Shown in pieces: positions 1 to 9,157 of a stretch of DNA of 64,000 bases. The position numbers were made by a program, and so were the translations under genes. The notes under the pieces are model-generated. The model was not told where the DNA came from. It saw only the letters and a list, made by a program, of their open reading frames with translations, and made no database searches. Source of the stretch: Spirochaetaceae bacterium (GTDB lineage Bacteria; Spirochaetota; Spirochaetia; Treponematales; Treponemataceae); contig JAFZVC010000026.1 of NCBI GenBank assembly GCA_017618015.1, positions 283,133 to 347,132 of the forward strand, written 5' to 3'. Within the stretch, counting starts at the first letter, position 1. Every line of letters starts with the position of its first letter.

Positions 1-2
1 GC

Positions 3-134
3 AACATCGTCTGTATAACAGGCAAAGATATGATTTCATCCGTAAGCGGATATCTTGAAGTCCTTTACAACCAGAAACCAGCTGCAACAGGCGGAAAGCT
101 TCCTGCAGCAGACTTCTATTGGAGCTATGAATAA
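3..134 (+). CDS. ABC transporter substrate-binding protein, C-terminal end (partial)
   Basis: An open frame runs in from the left edge and ends at TAA 132-134. It encodes about 43 residues ending in LPAADFYWSYE. The permease start lies inside it (8-bp overlap) and the ATPase follows, so this is probably the tail of the periplasmic binding protein of an SsuA/ThiY (NMT1)-type importer. The assignment rests mostly on position, because too little sequence is present for domain recognition. Most of the gene is outside the window, so its signal peptide and ligand-binding residues cannot be judged. Confidence 0.6.
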   Translation, partial: NIVCITGKDMISSVSGYLEVLYNQKPAATGGKLPAADFYWSYE

Positions 135-1011
135 TAAAGAAAATCAGCTTGAAAGGCGCGATGTGGTTCAAAACACTCCTGAAACTGGGGAAGTAATAAA
201 CCTCGGAATCGCGCCTGGAGAACGCAAAAACAATAGTACTGCTTCAAAAAAAGCGCCGACAAAAGCGGTACGTACAGCCCAAAAAGCAGTTAGCGTACTT
301 CTTGCCCTTGTCGTGTGGCATATCGTGTCAGTGATAGTGGGCATGGATATACTCCTTGTCTCGCCTATTAAGGTCTTATTACGGCTTGGAACGATTTGGC
401 AGGAACAGAACTTTGTGCAGACGGTTGTTTTCTCGCTGTTCCGCATAACATCGGGCTGTTTGATTGGTATAGCGGCAGGAATCTTTCTTGCCGTTCTTGC
501 CGGAAGGTTCCGCGTGGCAGAGATTCTTCTTTGGCCTTACGTCATCACGATAAAATCGGTTCCTATCGCGTCGATTATCATTTTGTGCCTTATATGGCTT
601 ACGTTCAACCAGCTGACCGTTTTTATAGCGTTCCTTATCGTCTTTCCGGTCGTCTACGCGAACGTGCTTCAGGGCATAAAGAGCACGGACAAGAACCTTT
701 TGGAGATGGCGACGCTTTATAAGATTCCATGGCGGCGAAAGTTTTTGTACATCTATCTGCCGTCAATAAAGCCCTATCTTATATCAGCGTCTAGCATAGC
801 AATGGGTATGGCGTGGAAAGCCGGAGTCGCGGCTGAAGTTATCGGTGTAGTGAACGGCTCGATAGGCGAAAAGCTTTACGAGTCGAAAATCTACTTCCTT
901 AACGCAGACCTTTTCGCCTGGACGATTATCATCGTTGTTCTTAGCGTGCTTTTAGAAAAGCTCCTGGCGTTTTTAATCAAGATTTTCTTTAAGAGGATTG
1001 AGAAACTATGA
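127..1011 (+). CDS. ABC transporter permease (SsuC/ThiX-like, BPD_transp_1 family)
   Basis: This is the inner-membrane permease of an SsuABC/TauABC/ThiXYZ-type importer. Several hydrophobic segments are visible, with a cytoplasmic coupling-loop region around the stretch ending YKIPWRRKFLYIYLPSIKPY, which matches the EAA loop of the family (E-x-A-x-x-x-x-x-P, then YLP). The ATG at 127 was chosen because GGAG at 121-124 is the Shine-Dalgarno sequence and the gene overlaps the binding protein by 8 bp. An in-frame upstream ATG at 55 lies inside that gene. The N-terminal ~55 residues are polar and low in complexity. The 3' end overlaps the ATPase by 4 bp (ATGA), so the genes are translationally coupled. 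The substrate is unknown. Confidence 0.85.
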   Translation: MNNKENQLERRDVVQNTPETGEVINLGIAPGERKNNSTASKKAPTKAVRTAQKAVSVLLALVVWHIVSVIVGMDILLVSPIKVLLRLGTIWQEQNFVQTVVFSLFRITSGCLIGIAAGIFLAVLAGRFRVAEILLWPYVITIKSVPIASIIILCLIWLTFNQLTVFIAFLIVFPVVYANVLQGIKSTDKNLLEMATLYKIPWRRKFLYIYLPSIKPYLISASSIAMGMAWKAGVAAEVIGVVNGSIGEKLYESKIYFLNADLFAWTIIIVVLSVLLEKLLAFLIKIFFKRIEKL

Positions 1012-1649
1012 GCGACATAACACTTACCGGACATAAAACGCTTTCTGAAAGCGCCGCGCAAGTTTCTGACATAACACTTACAAACGTTTCCAAGAGCTTC
1101 GGCGGAAAATCTGTCCTTAAAAATGTATCGTTCACGTTCAAGAGAGGCGAGACAACGTGCATAAAAGGCGCGTCAGGCTGTGGCAAAACTACCCTGCTTC
1201 GTATCATTGCGGGGCTTGAGGATAAGGACGGCGGCACCATAAGCGGCGTACCGGATAAAATCTCGTACGTTTTTCAGGAAGACAGGCTTTGCGAGGATTT
1301 TTCGGCTGTCAGCAACATAATGGCTGTTACTGGTCACTCGCTCAAAAAGGATATGGTGCAACAACACCTTAAAGAGCTTGGGCTTGGAAGCAGCATGAAC
1401 AAACCAATTCGCGAGCTTAGCGGCGGTATGAAGCGCAGAGTCGCGATTGCACGCGCTGTCTGCTACGATTCAGAGCTTCTTATTTTAGACGAGCCGTTCA
1501 AAGGACTTGATGTAAAGCTCCGTCAAAGCGTGATGGACTACATTAAAAGCCACGCGAACGGGCGGACGATTATATGCGTTACCCATGACCCAGCGGAAGC
1601 TGAATATATGGGCGGTACGTTGATAGATATGGGAGAAACCCGAACATGA
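1008..1649 (+). CDS. ABC transporter ATP-binding protein (SsuB/TauB/ThiZ-like)
   Basis: This is the ATPase of the importer. Visible motifs are Walker A (GASGCGKTT), Q-loop (YVFQEDRL), signature LSGGMKRR, Walker B (LLILDEPFKGLD) and the switch His (CVTHDPAEA). At 213 aa it is slightly shorter than the usual ~240 aa. It starts at an ATGA overlap with the permease and ends in another ATGA overlap with hydE. The first ~20 residues contain a short self-repeat (SDITLTG... then SDITLTN...), so an internal start is possible. Tight coupling to hydE-hydF suggests co-expression with hydrogenase maturation, but the transported compound cannot be read from sequence. Confidence 0.9.
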   Translation: MSDITLTGHKTLSESAAQVSDITLTNVSKSFGGKSVLKNVSFTFKRGETTCIKGASGCGKTTLLRIIAGLEDKDGGTISGVPDKISYVFQEDRLCEDFSAVSNIMAVTGHSLKKDMVQQHLKELGLGSSMNKPIRELSGGMKRRVAIARAVCYDSELLILDEPFKGLDVKLRQSVMDYIKSHANGRTIICVTHDPAEAEYMGGTLIDMGETRT

Positions 1650-2638
1650 TTGAAACAAAAAGTGACATACTCGATATTCTTAAAATGCCGGAGGATGTCT
1701 TTTACAGGGATATCGCGCCTAAGGCAAAGAAAATATACACCGACACATTCGGAAAAAAGCTCCGTGTCACCAGCATGATGGGCTACAGCAACATCTGCCG
1801 GAATATGTGCCTTTACTGCGGGATGAGAGCTGGAAACCCGACCATAAAACGGTACAGAACACCGCCGGAAGACGTTATTTCAATGGCGCTTGCCGCCGCC
1901 GATGCCGGATACGGCCGCATCTTTCTTATTTCTGGTGAGGACCCGCTGTACGGGTTTGACAATCTGCTTGGAATAGTTCGCACCCTTAAAAATCGTGGCA
2001 TGTACGTAAGCCTTGCGTGCGGAGAGTTTTCCGAAGAACAGTTCATGGCTCTTAGAGATGTCGGTACTGACGAATATGTCATCAAATTCGAGATGTCAAA
2101 CCCGAAAAGCTTCAATTATCTTAATCCTTCAACGACGTTTGAAAAACGCATGAAAGCTATAGAAATCGTTAAAAATAGCGGCATGCGTCTTGCTTCTGGT
2201 AATATAGTTGACTGGCCGGGACAAACAGACGAGGAGCTTGCAGAAGACATTCTGCTTATGAAAAAGCTTGATATAAGCTGGGCACCGATAATTCCGTATC
2301 TTCCGGCGGCGAATACTCCGCTTGCCGCAGAAGGAAAGCGCGGCGACCTTCTGAAAATATACAAGGAAATCGCGATTCTTCGCATAATGATGCCGCGCGT
2401 CCACATAACAGCACAGCAGCCGGGAGCCGATATGAAAAAAGGTCTTTCTGACCCTGAGGCGAATCTTGCCGCAATAAATGTTGGCGCGGACGTGCTTTTC
2501 TTTGACTTACTTCCCGATCCACATGCGCAAAACTTCAGGGTTATAGATGACAGGAACATAACAGGACCGTCGCATATCTTTAAGATAGCGGAGCTTTCTG
2601 GCTACGAGCTTGATACTGGTAAGGAAAACTTGCTATGA
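1646..2638 (+). CDS. hydE: [FeFe]-hydrogenase maturase HydE (radical SAM)
   Basis: HydE is a radical-SAM enzyme that acts on the iron-cysteine synthon made by HydG during assembly of the 2Fe subcluster of [FeFe]-hydrogenase. The radical-SAM triad is CRNMCLYCGMRAGN (C-x3-C-x2-C), the form typical of HydE rather than BioB. Further family features are the ISGEDPLYG stretch, the WPGQTDEEL region and the C-terminal ADVLFFDLLPDP. At 330 aa it is near the usual ~350. It overlaps the ATPase and hydF by 4 bp each. The immediate hydF neighbour makes HydE much more likely than PylB or BioB. The hydrogenase and hydG are not in the window. Confidence 0.92.
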   Translation: MIETKSDILDILKMPEDVFYRDIAPKAKKIYTDTFGKKLRVTSMMGYSNICRNMCLYCGMRAGNPTIKRYRTPPEDVISMALAAADAGYGRIFLISGEDPLYGFDNLLGIVRTLKNRGMYVSLACGEFSEEQFMALRDVGTDEYVIKFEMSNPKSFNYLNPSTTFEKRMKAIEIVKNSGMRLASGNIVDWPGQTDEELAEDILLMKKLDISWAPIIPYLPAANTPLAAEGKRGDLLKIYKEIAILRIMMPRVHITAQQPGADMKKGLSDPEANLAAINVGADVLFFDLLPDPHAQNFRVIDDRNITGPSHIFKIAELSGYELDTGKENLL

Positions 2639-3825
2639 GCATGAACGACACACCAAGAAGCGAACGGCTTCACATAGGCATTTTCGGGAACAGGAATGCC
2701 GGTAAATCATCGCTGATAAACGCGCTTACAGGGCAGAATGTTTCTGTTGTGTCGGATGTTGCTGGCACAACGACAGATCCAGTTTACAAGGCGATGGAGC
2801 TTCACGGCTTTGGGCCAGTAGTGTTCATAGACACGCCAGGACTAGACGACACAGGCGATTTGGGAAAGCTCCGCGTTGAAAAGACGCTTGAAGCGCTTGA
2901 AAAAACGGATGTCGCGGTTCTTGTGCTCGATGCGGCTGATACTACGTTGGGCGCGAATTTTGATGAATGGCACGAACGAATAAAAACGAAGAATATCCCG
3001 ATTATAACAGTCGTGAACAAATGCGACAAAATCGCCGAAGGCTCAACTAACTGCGACGCATCCGCCCCTGATATTCTTTACGTCAGTGCCGAAAACGGAA
3101 CGAACATCGAAAAGCTTCGTGAGCGAATCGTGAAAGCAGTTCCTGAATCATTTTTCGAGACGACAATAACCGGCAATCTTTTGAACGGCGGCGAACTTGT
3201 GCTTCTCGTAATGCCGCAGGATATAGAAGCCCCAAAAGGCAGGCTCATTCTTCCGCAGGTACAGACAATCCGAGAGCTTCTCGACAAAAAATGTGCTGTC
3301 ATGAGCTGTACGGCAGACACTCTCGACATGACACTTTCATGCCTTTCAAAACCACCGTCATTAATAATCACTGACTCACAGGCTTTTAAGGAAGTGTACC
3401 CAAAAGTACCTGCGGAAAGCCGGCTTACATCTTTTTCAATACTGTTCGCCGCCTACAAAGGCGACATGAACGCGTTCCTTTCTGGAGCGGAAGCATTATC
3501 CAAATTAAAAGACGGCTCCCGTGTCCTTATCGCGGAGGCTTGTACACACCCGCCCACGAATGAAGATATCGGCAGGGACAAGATTCCTACCCTCATACGA
3601 AAAAAAATCGGGGAAAACATCCTCTTTGATTTCGTAAGAGGAGCCGATTTCCCCGATGATTTGTCAAAATATCAGCTCATTATTCACTGCGGTGCCTGTA
3701 TGTTTAACAGGCAGCATGTTATGAGCCGTATCGCAAGGTCTTCCGCGCAGGGCGTGCCAATCTGCAATTACGGAATCGCGCTCGCGTACCTAAACGGTAT
3801 ACTCGACAAGGTCGTACACCCGTAA
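2635..3825 (+). CDS. hydF: [FeFe]-hydrogenase H-cluster maturation GTPase HydF
   Basis: HydF is the GTPase scaffold on which the diiron subcluster is completed before transfer to apo-HydA. The N-terminal G domain shows G1 GNRNAGKSS, G2 around VAGTTTDP, G3 DTPGLDD and G4 NKCD. The C-terminal [4Fe-4S] ligand set is visible as EACTHPP followed about 50 residues later by HCGACMFN, matching the HydF pattern C-x-H...H-C-x-x-C. Length (396 aa) is typical. The ATGA overlap with hydE indicates coupling. Its stop codon abuts the stop of the convergent secreted beta-helix gene with no gap, so no terminator fits between them. Confidence 0.95.
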   Translation: MSMNDTPRSERLHIGIFGNRNAGKSSLINALTGQNVSVVSDVAGTTTDPVYKAMELHGFGPVVFIDTPGLDDTGDLGKLRVEKTLEALEKTDVAVLVLDAADTTLGANFDEWHERIKTKNIPIITVVNKCDKIAEGSTNCDASAPDILYVSAENGTNIEKLRERIVKAVPESFFETTITGNLLNGGELVLLVMPQDIEAPKGRLILPQVQTIRELLDKKCAVMSCTADTLDMTLSCLSKPPSLIITDSQAFKEVYPKVPAESRLTSFSILFAAYKGDMNAFLSGAEALSKLKDGSRVLIAEACTHPPTNEDIGRDKIPTLIRKKIGENILFDFVRGADFPDDLSKYQLIIHCGACMFNRQHVMSRIARSSAQGVPICNYGIALAYLNGILDKVVHP

Positions 3826-5649
3826 TTACCGTCGTTTACCGCCGCCAAATCCGCCACGTCCGTCAAAAGTGCCTTCCGGCGGTTGTCCGCCAAATCCACC
3901 GCGGCCACCGAACCCACCAAAACTCGATGTTCCGGCTGTCGTTATGTTCGCGTCCATCTTAACTGTCTCTGATGATGAACCAACCGTAATCGTGTACGTT
4001 TCGCCAACAACCAGTTCCGGCGAGCTGAAAAGCAATGCTGAACAAGACTGCGGAACTTCATAAGAACCAAGAACCTTGCCTTTGCTGTTTGCTACAGTCA
4101 CCTTCGATCCCTTTGAAACTGATTTATAGTACATAATCACATTAGCCGTGCTATCAGAAGCAGGAGCCGTCGTGTTAGAGCCACCGCATCCAAAAACCGT
4201 GCCACCATTGAAAATCAGTGGGAAATTGTCGCAGTCAAAAGCCGTCTCTGGGTCACCGCTTCCTATCGCATAAATCGTACCGCCATTAATTGTAAACGAG
4301 CCGTTTGAATCAATAGCGTCATTTCCAGAGCTTATAACATCGATTACACCGCCATTTATCGTTATCGAAATAGCTGCGTTAATCGCGTCATCTGGACAGC
4401 GAAGCTTTATGTTTCCGCCGTTAATCGTAAGGTCTGTCTTTGACTCAATTCCTTCTGGGCTGCAGTTAACCTTCGTACCGTCCGCAAGATAATACTCATA
4501 AGGCTTTCCTGTCGTCGTAATGTCGATGTTTCCGCCGTTAATCGTCACGTAAGGATTCGGATCATCCGCATACGTCTCTGTCTCGGCATCCTCATCAACT
4601 TTGAAACCGGCTGTAATTCCCTTGCTGACTGTCGTAATCTTGATATCACCGCCGTTAATCACGATAAATCCTTCACCCGGATTCTTCTCGCTTTCTTCTC
4701 CGTCAACTTTTATGCCTTTGCTTTCCTCGTCGGTGGTAGAGCCAGTTCCAAGGATGCTCAGATATCCGTCGTCCATGATAAAGCCGTTCACGCAGCGAAC
4801 AGCGTCACGGGCTGTAATCGAGACCGAAACATCACCGCCTGTAATACGGATATAATCGTCGCTGTATATGCCGTGCTTGTAGCCGCCATTCACTACGATG
4901 CTACCAAAATCAGAATCACCGTCGTCATCAGCTATAACGAGCGCACCTTTTACGTATACAGCGCCTTTTTTTGTGTTTGCGTTACGTTCTGCGCTGTCTG
5001 TAAGGATATTTTTTGTTCCCTCAACCGCCACGATAAAAGCACGCTTTTTCGAAGCCAGATAAAGCGCAGGACCATCCTTCGCCGTCACGGATGTACCGTT
5101 AAGAATGATCGCATATCCCTTTTCTGTGCTGTCAACTGTGAAAGTTCCTTCAAGCATTCCAGAAAGCTCAATGAAAATCTGCTCTTTCAACGTCGATTTT
5201 ACGTTCACGCCGTTTTCATTTTTCTCGACGGTCACGGAAGAAGCGTCCGCAGAGCCTGTGTATGTAACGTTCATCGAATTCAGGTTGATTGTGACACCCG
5301 ATTTGAAGTTGCTCTTACTGTATGTGTCATCAGGGTCACTGATAATGTTGCGCGAAGATACATTTTCGGCAGCAGTGTTTACTGGAAGCTCGGTACTGAA
5401 ACCAGTGAAACCTCCCCTTCCACCGAAGTTTCCGCCGCCTCTGCCCCACGGACCTTCACCAGGCGTAAATCCTTCCGGTGGTTCAAAACCATCAGGCGGA
5501 ACAAAGCCGTTCCTGTTGTCAGAAAATTGCTGCTGGTTTTGATTTTGCGCAGAATTATCTGTGTTTTGTGTGTCTTTCCGACCACCAGCGTATACGCTGA
5601 AAGCCGTCATTATCATCAGGATAAAAGTTAGAAAAATCATTCGCTTCAT
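3826..5649 (-). CDS. Secreted carbohydrate-binding beta-helix protein (Cthe_2159-like)
   Basis: A type I signal peptide is visible (MKRMIFLTFILMIMTAFSVYA, probable cleavage after VYA). A Gly/Pro/Gln-rich linker follows, then a long repetitive region with at least seven I/V/F-N-G-G motifs (VNGGYKHG, INGGDIKI, INGGNIDI, INGGVIDV, INGGTIYA, FNGGTVFG), each about one turn of a right-handed beta-helix. The order fits the carbohydrate-binding family exemplified by Clostridium thermocellum Cthe_2159, which binds acidic polysaccharide. The ends are very rich in Gly-Arg/Gly-Phe. The start at 5649 has GGAGG at 5657-5661; the longer frame to 5715 lacks one. The product is 607 aa. A pectin-like ligand is inference. 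Confidence 0.72.
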   Translation of the reverse strand: MKRMIFLTFILMIMTAFSVYAGGRKDTQNTDNSAQNQNQQQFSDNRNGFVPPDGFEPPEGFTPGEGPWGRGGGNFGGRGGFTGFSTELPVNTAAENVSSRNIISDPDDTYSKSNFKSGVTINLNSMNVTYTGSADASSVTVEKNENGVNVKSTLKEQIFIELSGMLEGTFTVDSTEKGYAIILNGTSVTAKDGPALYLASKKRAFIVAVEGTKNILTDSAERNANTKKGAVYVKGALVIADDDGDSDFGSIVVNGGYKHGIYSDDYIRITGGDVSVSITARDAVRCVNGFIMDDGYLSILGTGSTTDEESKGIKVDGEESEKNPGEGFIVINGGDIKITTVSKGITAGFKVDEDAETETYADDPNPYVTINGGNIDITTTGKPYEYYLADGTKVNCSPEGIESKTDLTINGGNIKLRCPDDAINAAISITINGGVIDVISSGNDAIDSNGSFTINGGTIYAIGSGDPETAFDCDNFPLIFNGGTVFGCGGSNTTAPASDSTANVIMYYKSVSKGSKVTVANSKGKVLGSYEVPQSCSALLFSSPELVVGETYTITVGSSSETVKMDANITTAGTSSFGGFGGRGGFGGQPPEGTFDGRGGFGGGKRR

Positions 5650-5763
5650 ATGCAAACCTCCGTTTTCGACCGCAAACGCAGCCGTTGATATCGGCGATTT
5701 CAACCGCCGTTCCAAGCTTTATGACTTAATGATAATGACGCTTCCTTAAAACCACCTTAAAAC

Positions 5764-8430
5764 TCAACTAAAAGTTAGCGAATTTCCGTCAGATGCTTTG
5801 TCAACGCTGATAGTTGCACCTTCAGTGAACCGCCCGGCAAGAATCTCTTTCGCAAGCGGATTCTCCAGATACATCTGCACAGCACGTTTTACAGGCCGCG
5901 CGCCGAAAAGCGGGTCATAACCGGCATCTGCCAAGAACTCAACGGCATCGTCCGTGAACGAAAGCGACAATTTCTTGTCTTCAAGCCGCTTTGCGACGCG
6001 CGCCAACTGGTTCCGCACGATAGATGCGATGCAGTTCTTCTCAAGCCTTCCAAACGTGATTATCTCGTCTATACGGTTAAGGAACTCCGGGCGGAACTGC
6101 GCCTTAAGAAGTGCGTCTATCTGCGGTTTCGCCGCCGCCAGCTTCTCGTTCGTATCAGCTTGAAGAATCAAGTCTGAACCAAGGTTACTCGTCATTATGA
6201 TAATCGTGTTCTTAAAGTCAACCAAGCGCCCCTGTCCGTCCGTAAGCCTACCGTCATCAAGAACCTGAAGAAGCACGTTGAAAACGTCAGGATGAGCTTT
6301 CTCAATCTCGTCAAAAAGAACTACGCTGTATGGGCGGCGGCGAACGGCTTCCGTAAGCTGACCACCTTCGTCATAACCGACGTATCCGGGCGGCGCTCCA
6401 ATAAGACGCGATACGCTGAATTTCTCCATATATTCGCTCATATCTATACGCGTAAGGCTCTTTTCATCGTTGAACAAAAAATCTGCGAGCGTCTTTGCAA
6501 GCTCTGTCTTACCAACTCCGGTCGGTCCTATGAAAAGGAAGCTTCCGAGCGGCTTATTCTCGTCAGAAAGACCAGCCCTGTTGCGCCTGATAGCGTCAGA
6601 AACAACCGAAACAGCCTCGTCCTGCCCGATAACACGCTTATGAAGCACGTTCTCAAGCTCAAGATACTTCTGTTTTTCGCCCTCCATCATCTTGCTAAGC
6701 GGTATGCCTGTCCACGACGACACGATACGTGCGATATCCTCTTCTGAAACTTCCTGCCTCAAAAGATGCTCAGCTTCTTTTTTCGAAATCGCGACTTCGC
6801 CGCCAGAGCCGCCTACTCCAGTGCCGCTCGCACCTTCTGCAAGCTCGGTTTTTCCGTCACCAATAGCGGCTACCTCTTCTGCCTCAGATTCTTTAAGCTT
6901 TTTCTCTATCTGCGGAATAAGCGAATACCGTATCTCAGAGACTTTCTCAAAGTTTCCCTCTCGCTGGTAACGCTCCTCATCGTTATGAAGCTGCTCAAGC
7001 TCTTCCTTAAGCTTACGGTTGCCGTCTATGCGGCTCTTCTCGTTCTCCCACTGAAGCTTCATCGCATCGCGCTTATCTGTAAGCTCGTTAAGCTCGGCAA
7101 GAAGCTTTTCCAGACGTTCTTTAGAAGCGTTGTCAGTTTCCTTTGAAAGAGCCTGCTTTTCTATATTAAGTTGCAAAATACGCCGCTCAACCTGATCAAG
7201 CTCCGTCGGCTGGCTCTCAATCTCTATCTTAAGACGGCTCGCAGCCTCATCAACAAGGTCAATCGCCTTATCTGGCAGGAACCTGTTCGTTATGTAGCGG
7301 TTAGAAAGCACGGCGGCGGCTACGAGCGCATCGTCACGTATACGAACACCATGATGAACCTCGTATTTTTCCTGTAAACCGCGCAAAATAGCGATAGTGT
7401 CCTCAACGGAAGGCTCCGCGCAGTACACCTGCTGGAAACGCCTTTCAAGAGCGGCATCTTTTTCTATGTACTTGCGATATTCGTCGAGCGTCGTTGCACC
7501 AATGGCACGCAGCTCGCCACGCGCCAAAGCCGGTTTCAAAAGGTTCGAAGCGTCCATTGAGCCTTCCGAAGCACCAGCTCCAACAAGCGTATGAAGCTCA
7601 TCAATAAAGAGGATAATATGCCCCTCGCTTTTCTGAACTTCGTTAATTACAGCCTTAAGACGTTCCTCAAACTCGCCGCGGAACTTCGCGCCGGCAACAA
7701 GTGCGCCCAAATCGAGCGAAAGAAGCCTTTTGTTTTTAAGGCTTTCAGGCACGTCTCCTGCAACAATACGACGCGCAAGACCTTCGACAATTGCTGTTTT
7801 ACCAACACCCGGCTCACCAATAAGAACAGGATTGTTCTTCGTCCGGCGCGAAAGCACCTGCATTACACGACGAATCTCTTCATCCCGCCCGATGACTGGG
7901 TCAATTTTCTGCTGCCTTGCAAGCGCCGTAAGGTCACGGCAATACTTGTCCAAAGAGCGCATCGTGCTTTCCGGGTCCTGGTTCGTAACACGCTGATTTC
8001 CGCGGATTTCCTTCAGCGAAGCCATTACGGATCGGCGGTCTATTCCAAGCCGGTGAAGCATTTCGCCCGTGCGACCCTCGCTGTCTGTCATAGCAAGGAA
8101 AATATGCTCTACGGAGAGATACTCGTCCTTGAACGCGTTCATCTCCTTCTCTGCTTTTGCGAGTATCTTCTGAAGCTCACTAGAAAGTGTCATCTGAGCA
8201 TTTCCGTGAACAACCGGGTATGTATCGAGTAATTTTTCTGTTTCTTCTTTTAATTCGGAGGGCTTAACTCCTATACGCTCCACAAGAGGAGAAACAATAC
8301 CGTCTTCCTGGTTAAGGAAAGCCATAAGAAGATGCTCTGTTCCAACTTCACTGTGATCTTTCTGCTGGGCTAAGGACGTTGAAGTTTGTAAGGCGTCCTG
8401 AACCTTAAGCGTCATCTGTTCGTAATTCAT
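5764..8430 (-). CDS. clpB: ATP-dependent chaperone ClpB (Hsp100 disaggregase)
   Basis: ClpB extracts polypeptides from aggregates together with DnaK. The domain order is complete: Clp N-domain repeats, AAA1 with GEPGVGKTA and [15 protein letters not shown], a charged coiled-coil middle domain (about residues 405-525) and AAA2 with GPTGVGKTE and [13 protein letters not shown], ending in the D2 small domain. An acidic/Gly-rich insert ([19 protein letters not shown]) sits before AAA2. The start was set at MNYEQMTLK (888 aa), the usual ClpB N-terminus; the longer frame adds 26 unrelated residues. No Shine-Dalgarno sequence precedes this ATG; instead a -10-like hexamer lies 6 nt upstream. No CIRCE element was seen. 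Confidence 0.95.
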   Translation of the reverse strand: MNYEQMTLKVQDALQTSTSLAQQKDHSEVGTEHLLMAFLNQEDGIVSPLVERIGVKPSELKEETEKLLDTYPVVHGNAQMTLSSELQKILAKAEKEMNAFKDEYLSVEHIFLAMTDSEGRTGEMLHRLGIDRRSVMASLKEIRGNQRVTNQDPESTMRSLDKYCRDLTALARQQKIDPVIGRDEEIRRVMQVLSRRTKNNPVLIGEPGVGKTAIVEGLARRIVAGDVPESLKNKRLLSLDLGALVAGAKFRGEFEERLKAVINEVQKSEGHIILFIDELHTLVGAGASEGSMDASNLLKPALARGELRAIGATTLDEYRKYIEKDAALERRFQQVYCAEPSVEDTIAILRGLQEKYEVHHGVRIRDDALVAAAVLSNRYITNRFLPDKAIDLVDEAASRLKIEIESQPTELDQVERRILQLNIEKQALSKETDNASKERLEKLLAELNELTDKRDAMKLQWENEKSRIDGNRKLKEELEQLHNDEERYQREGNFEKVSEIRYSLIPQIEKKLKESEAEEVAAIGDGKTELAEGASGTGVGGSGGEVAISKKEAEHLLRQEVSEEDIARIVSSWTGIPLSKMMEGEKQKYLELENVLHKRVIGQDEAVSVVSDAIRRNRAGLSDENKPLGSFLFIGPTGVGKTELAKTLADFLFNDEKSLTRIDMSEYMEKFSVSRLIGAPPGYVGYDEGGQLTEAVRRRPYSVVLFDEIEKAHPDVFNVLLQVLDDGRLTDGQGRLVDFKNTIIIMTSNLGSDLILQADTNEKLAAAKPQIDALLKAQFRPEFLNRIDEIITFGRLEKNCIASIVRNQLARVAKRLEDKKLSLSFTDDAVEFLADAGYDPLFGARPVKRAVQMYLENPLAKEILAGRFTEGATISVDKASDGNSLTFS

Positions 8431-8436
8431 AAGCTT

Positions 8437-8465
8437 AAAATAATAATAAAGGTGAGAAAAAGCAA
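8437..8465 (-). promoter_or_regulatory. Putative clpB promoter, leaderless layout
   Basis: Reading the minus strand, TTGCTT (8465-8460), a 17-bp spacer and TATTTT (8442-8437) are followed by exactly 6 nt and the clpB ATG. The hexamers match the sigma-70 consensus at 4/6 each, so this is a moderate prediction. An alternative -10, TATTAT, at 8445-8440 would give a 3-nt leader. Confidence 0.4.
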
Positions 8466-8495
8466 TTTTTTGTGATTTTTTAAATGGCGGTTCCC

Positions 8496-8564
8496 GACGG
8501 TTGTCCAACCGTCCGGCGCTACGTTCCGGGTTCGCTCCCGCTCATTGCCGCCTATAGGCGGCAA
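8496..8564. repeat. GC-rich intergenic palindromic element (two perfect hairpins)
   Basis: Two perfect inverted repeats lie in a GC-rich patch inside otherwise AT-rich spacer DNA. The first, 8496-8513, has 8-bp arms GACGGTTG/CAACCGTC around TC. The second, 8545-8564, has 8-bp arms TTGCCGCC/GGCGGCAA around TATA. Between and around them are GCG/CCGG-rich words. The patch reaches the stop codon of the thioesterase. It resembles a REP/REPIN-type non-coding repeat, but no second copy is in the window. A terminator role for the thioesterase is possible, although no clear U-tract follows. Confidence 0.55.
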
Positions 8565-8586
8565 CGCTTACGCGCCCTTCACATCG

Positions 8587-9000
8587 CTAACCGTTCGCCT
8601 CGGCTTCGCGCTTCAAGTCTGCATAGAACTCTGGGAAACGCTTTTCCAAAATAACAGGCCTACCTGATTCGTCCAAGAAGCAATGCGAGCTCTTACCAAG
8701 GAAAACAACTTCGTTGTCAACTTTGAACTCGTAGTTAAAAATCAGCTTCAAAGCCGAAAGTTTTTCTATCGTAACATTAATCTTTATAATGTCCGGGAAA
8801 GTCGTTGATTTTTTGAAAACACCCTCCACAGACATTACAGGACTTGCTACTCCGCTTTCCTCAAGCTTAATAAAGCTCCAGCCCAGCTGATCAAGAAAAT
8901 CAACGCGAGCCTCTTCCATAATGCGGATATAATTTGAATGATGGGTAATGCCCATCTTATCTGTCTCGTAATAATTTACTTTATGTTCGTACGGTTTCAT
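8587..9000 (-). CDS. Hotdog-fold acyl-CoA thioesterase (YbgC/FadM-like)
   Basis: At 137 aa this is the length of YbgC/4-hydroxybenzoyl-CoA thioesterase proteins. The N-terminal motif YYETDKMGITHHSNYIRIME carries the family Asp (in ETD), the G-I-x-H-x-x-N-Y pattern and the E-x-A-R following helix. It probably hydrolyses short-chain or aromatic acyl-CoA thioesters in the cytoplasm. It stands alone between clpB and a divergent DNA glycosylase. No Shine-Dalgarno sequence precedes the ATG; a promoter ends 6 nt upstream. The C-terminus (REAEANG) abuts the palindromic element, so the last residues may have been altered by its insertion. Confidence 0.85.
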   Translation of the reverse strand: MKPYEHKVNYYETDKMGITHHSNYIRIMEEARVDFLDQLGWSFIKLEESGVASPVMSVEGVFKKSTTFPDIIKINVTIEKLSALKLIFNYEFKVDNEVVFLGKSSHCFLDESGRPVILEKRFPEFYADLKREAEANG

Positions 9001-9006
9001 AATCTC

Positions 9007-9035
9007 ATTTTCGACATTTTAGCAAATCTTGTCAA
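9007..9035 (-). promoter_or_regulatory. Promoter of the thioesterase gene (leaderless layout)
   Basis: A perfect TTGACA (9035-9030), a 17-bp spacer and GAAAAT (9012-9007) are followed by 6 nt and the ATG, placing the predicted +1 on the A of the start codon. There is no Shine-Dalgarno sequence. Confidence 0.6.
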
Positions 9036-9139
9036 TCTGCATCATTTGCAAAAGGCTCTTATCTTCTGATTATCTTTCTTAATATGTATACTTTTGTGTA
9101 ATTTCGCTGCCCGTTGGTGACTTTTCTGAAGCGTCCAGC

Positions 9140-9145
9140 TATAAT
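9140..9145 (+). promoter_or_regulatory. -10 element of the DNA glycosylase gene
   Basis: A perfect TATAAT ends 12 nt before the ATG at 9158, so the transcript leader would be about 6 nt. No convincing -35 was found at 17 bp (TGACTT at 9118-9123 gives 16 bp). No Shine-Dalgarno sequence is present. Confidence 0.5.
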
Positions 9146-9157
9146 AAATGTAATCAA

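Noticed and set aside
4873..5631. 252-codon plus-strand frame opposite the secreted beta-helix gene
   Set aside because: It is a shadow of the repetitive minus-strand gene; there is no ribosome-binding site and no recognisable domain.
5688..5695. Sigma-28-like GCCGATAT (minus) upstream of the secreted beta-helix gene
   Set aside because: No TAAA box at 11 bp upstream; the nearest TAAAG lies 18 bp away. Probably chance.
8431..8586. CIRCE/HrcA site for clpB
   Set aside because: The inverted repeats present do not match the CIRCE arms and lie far from the promoter.
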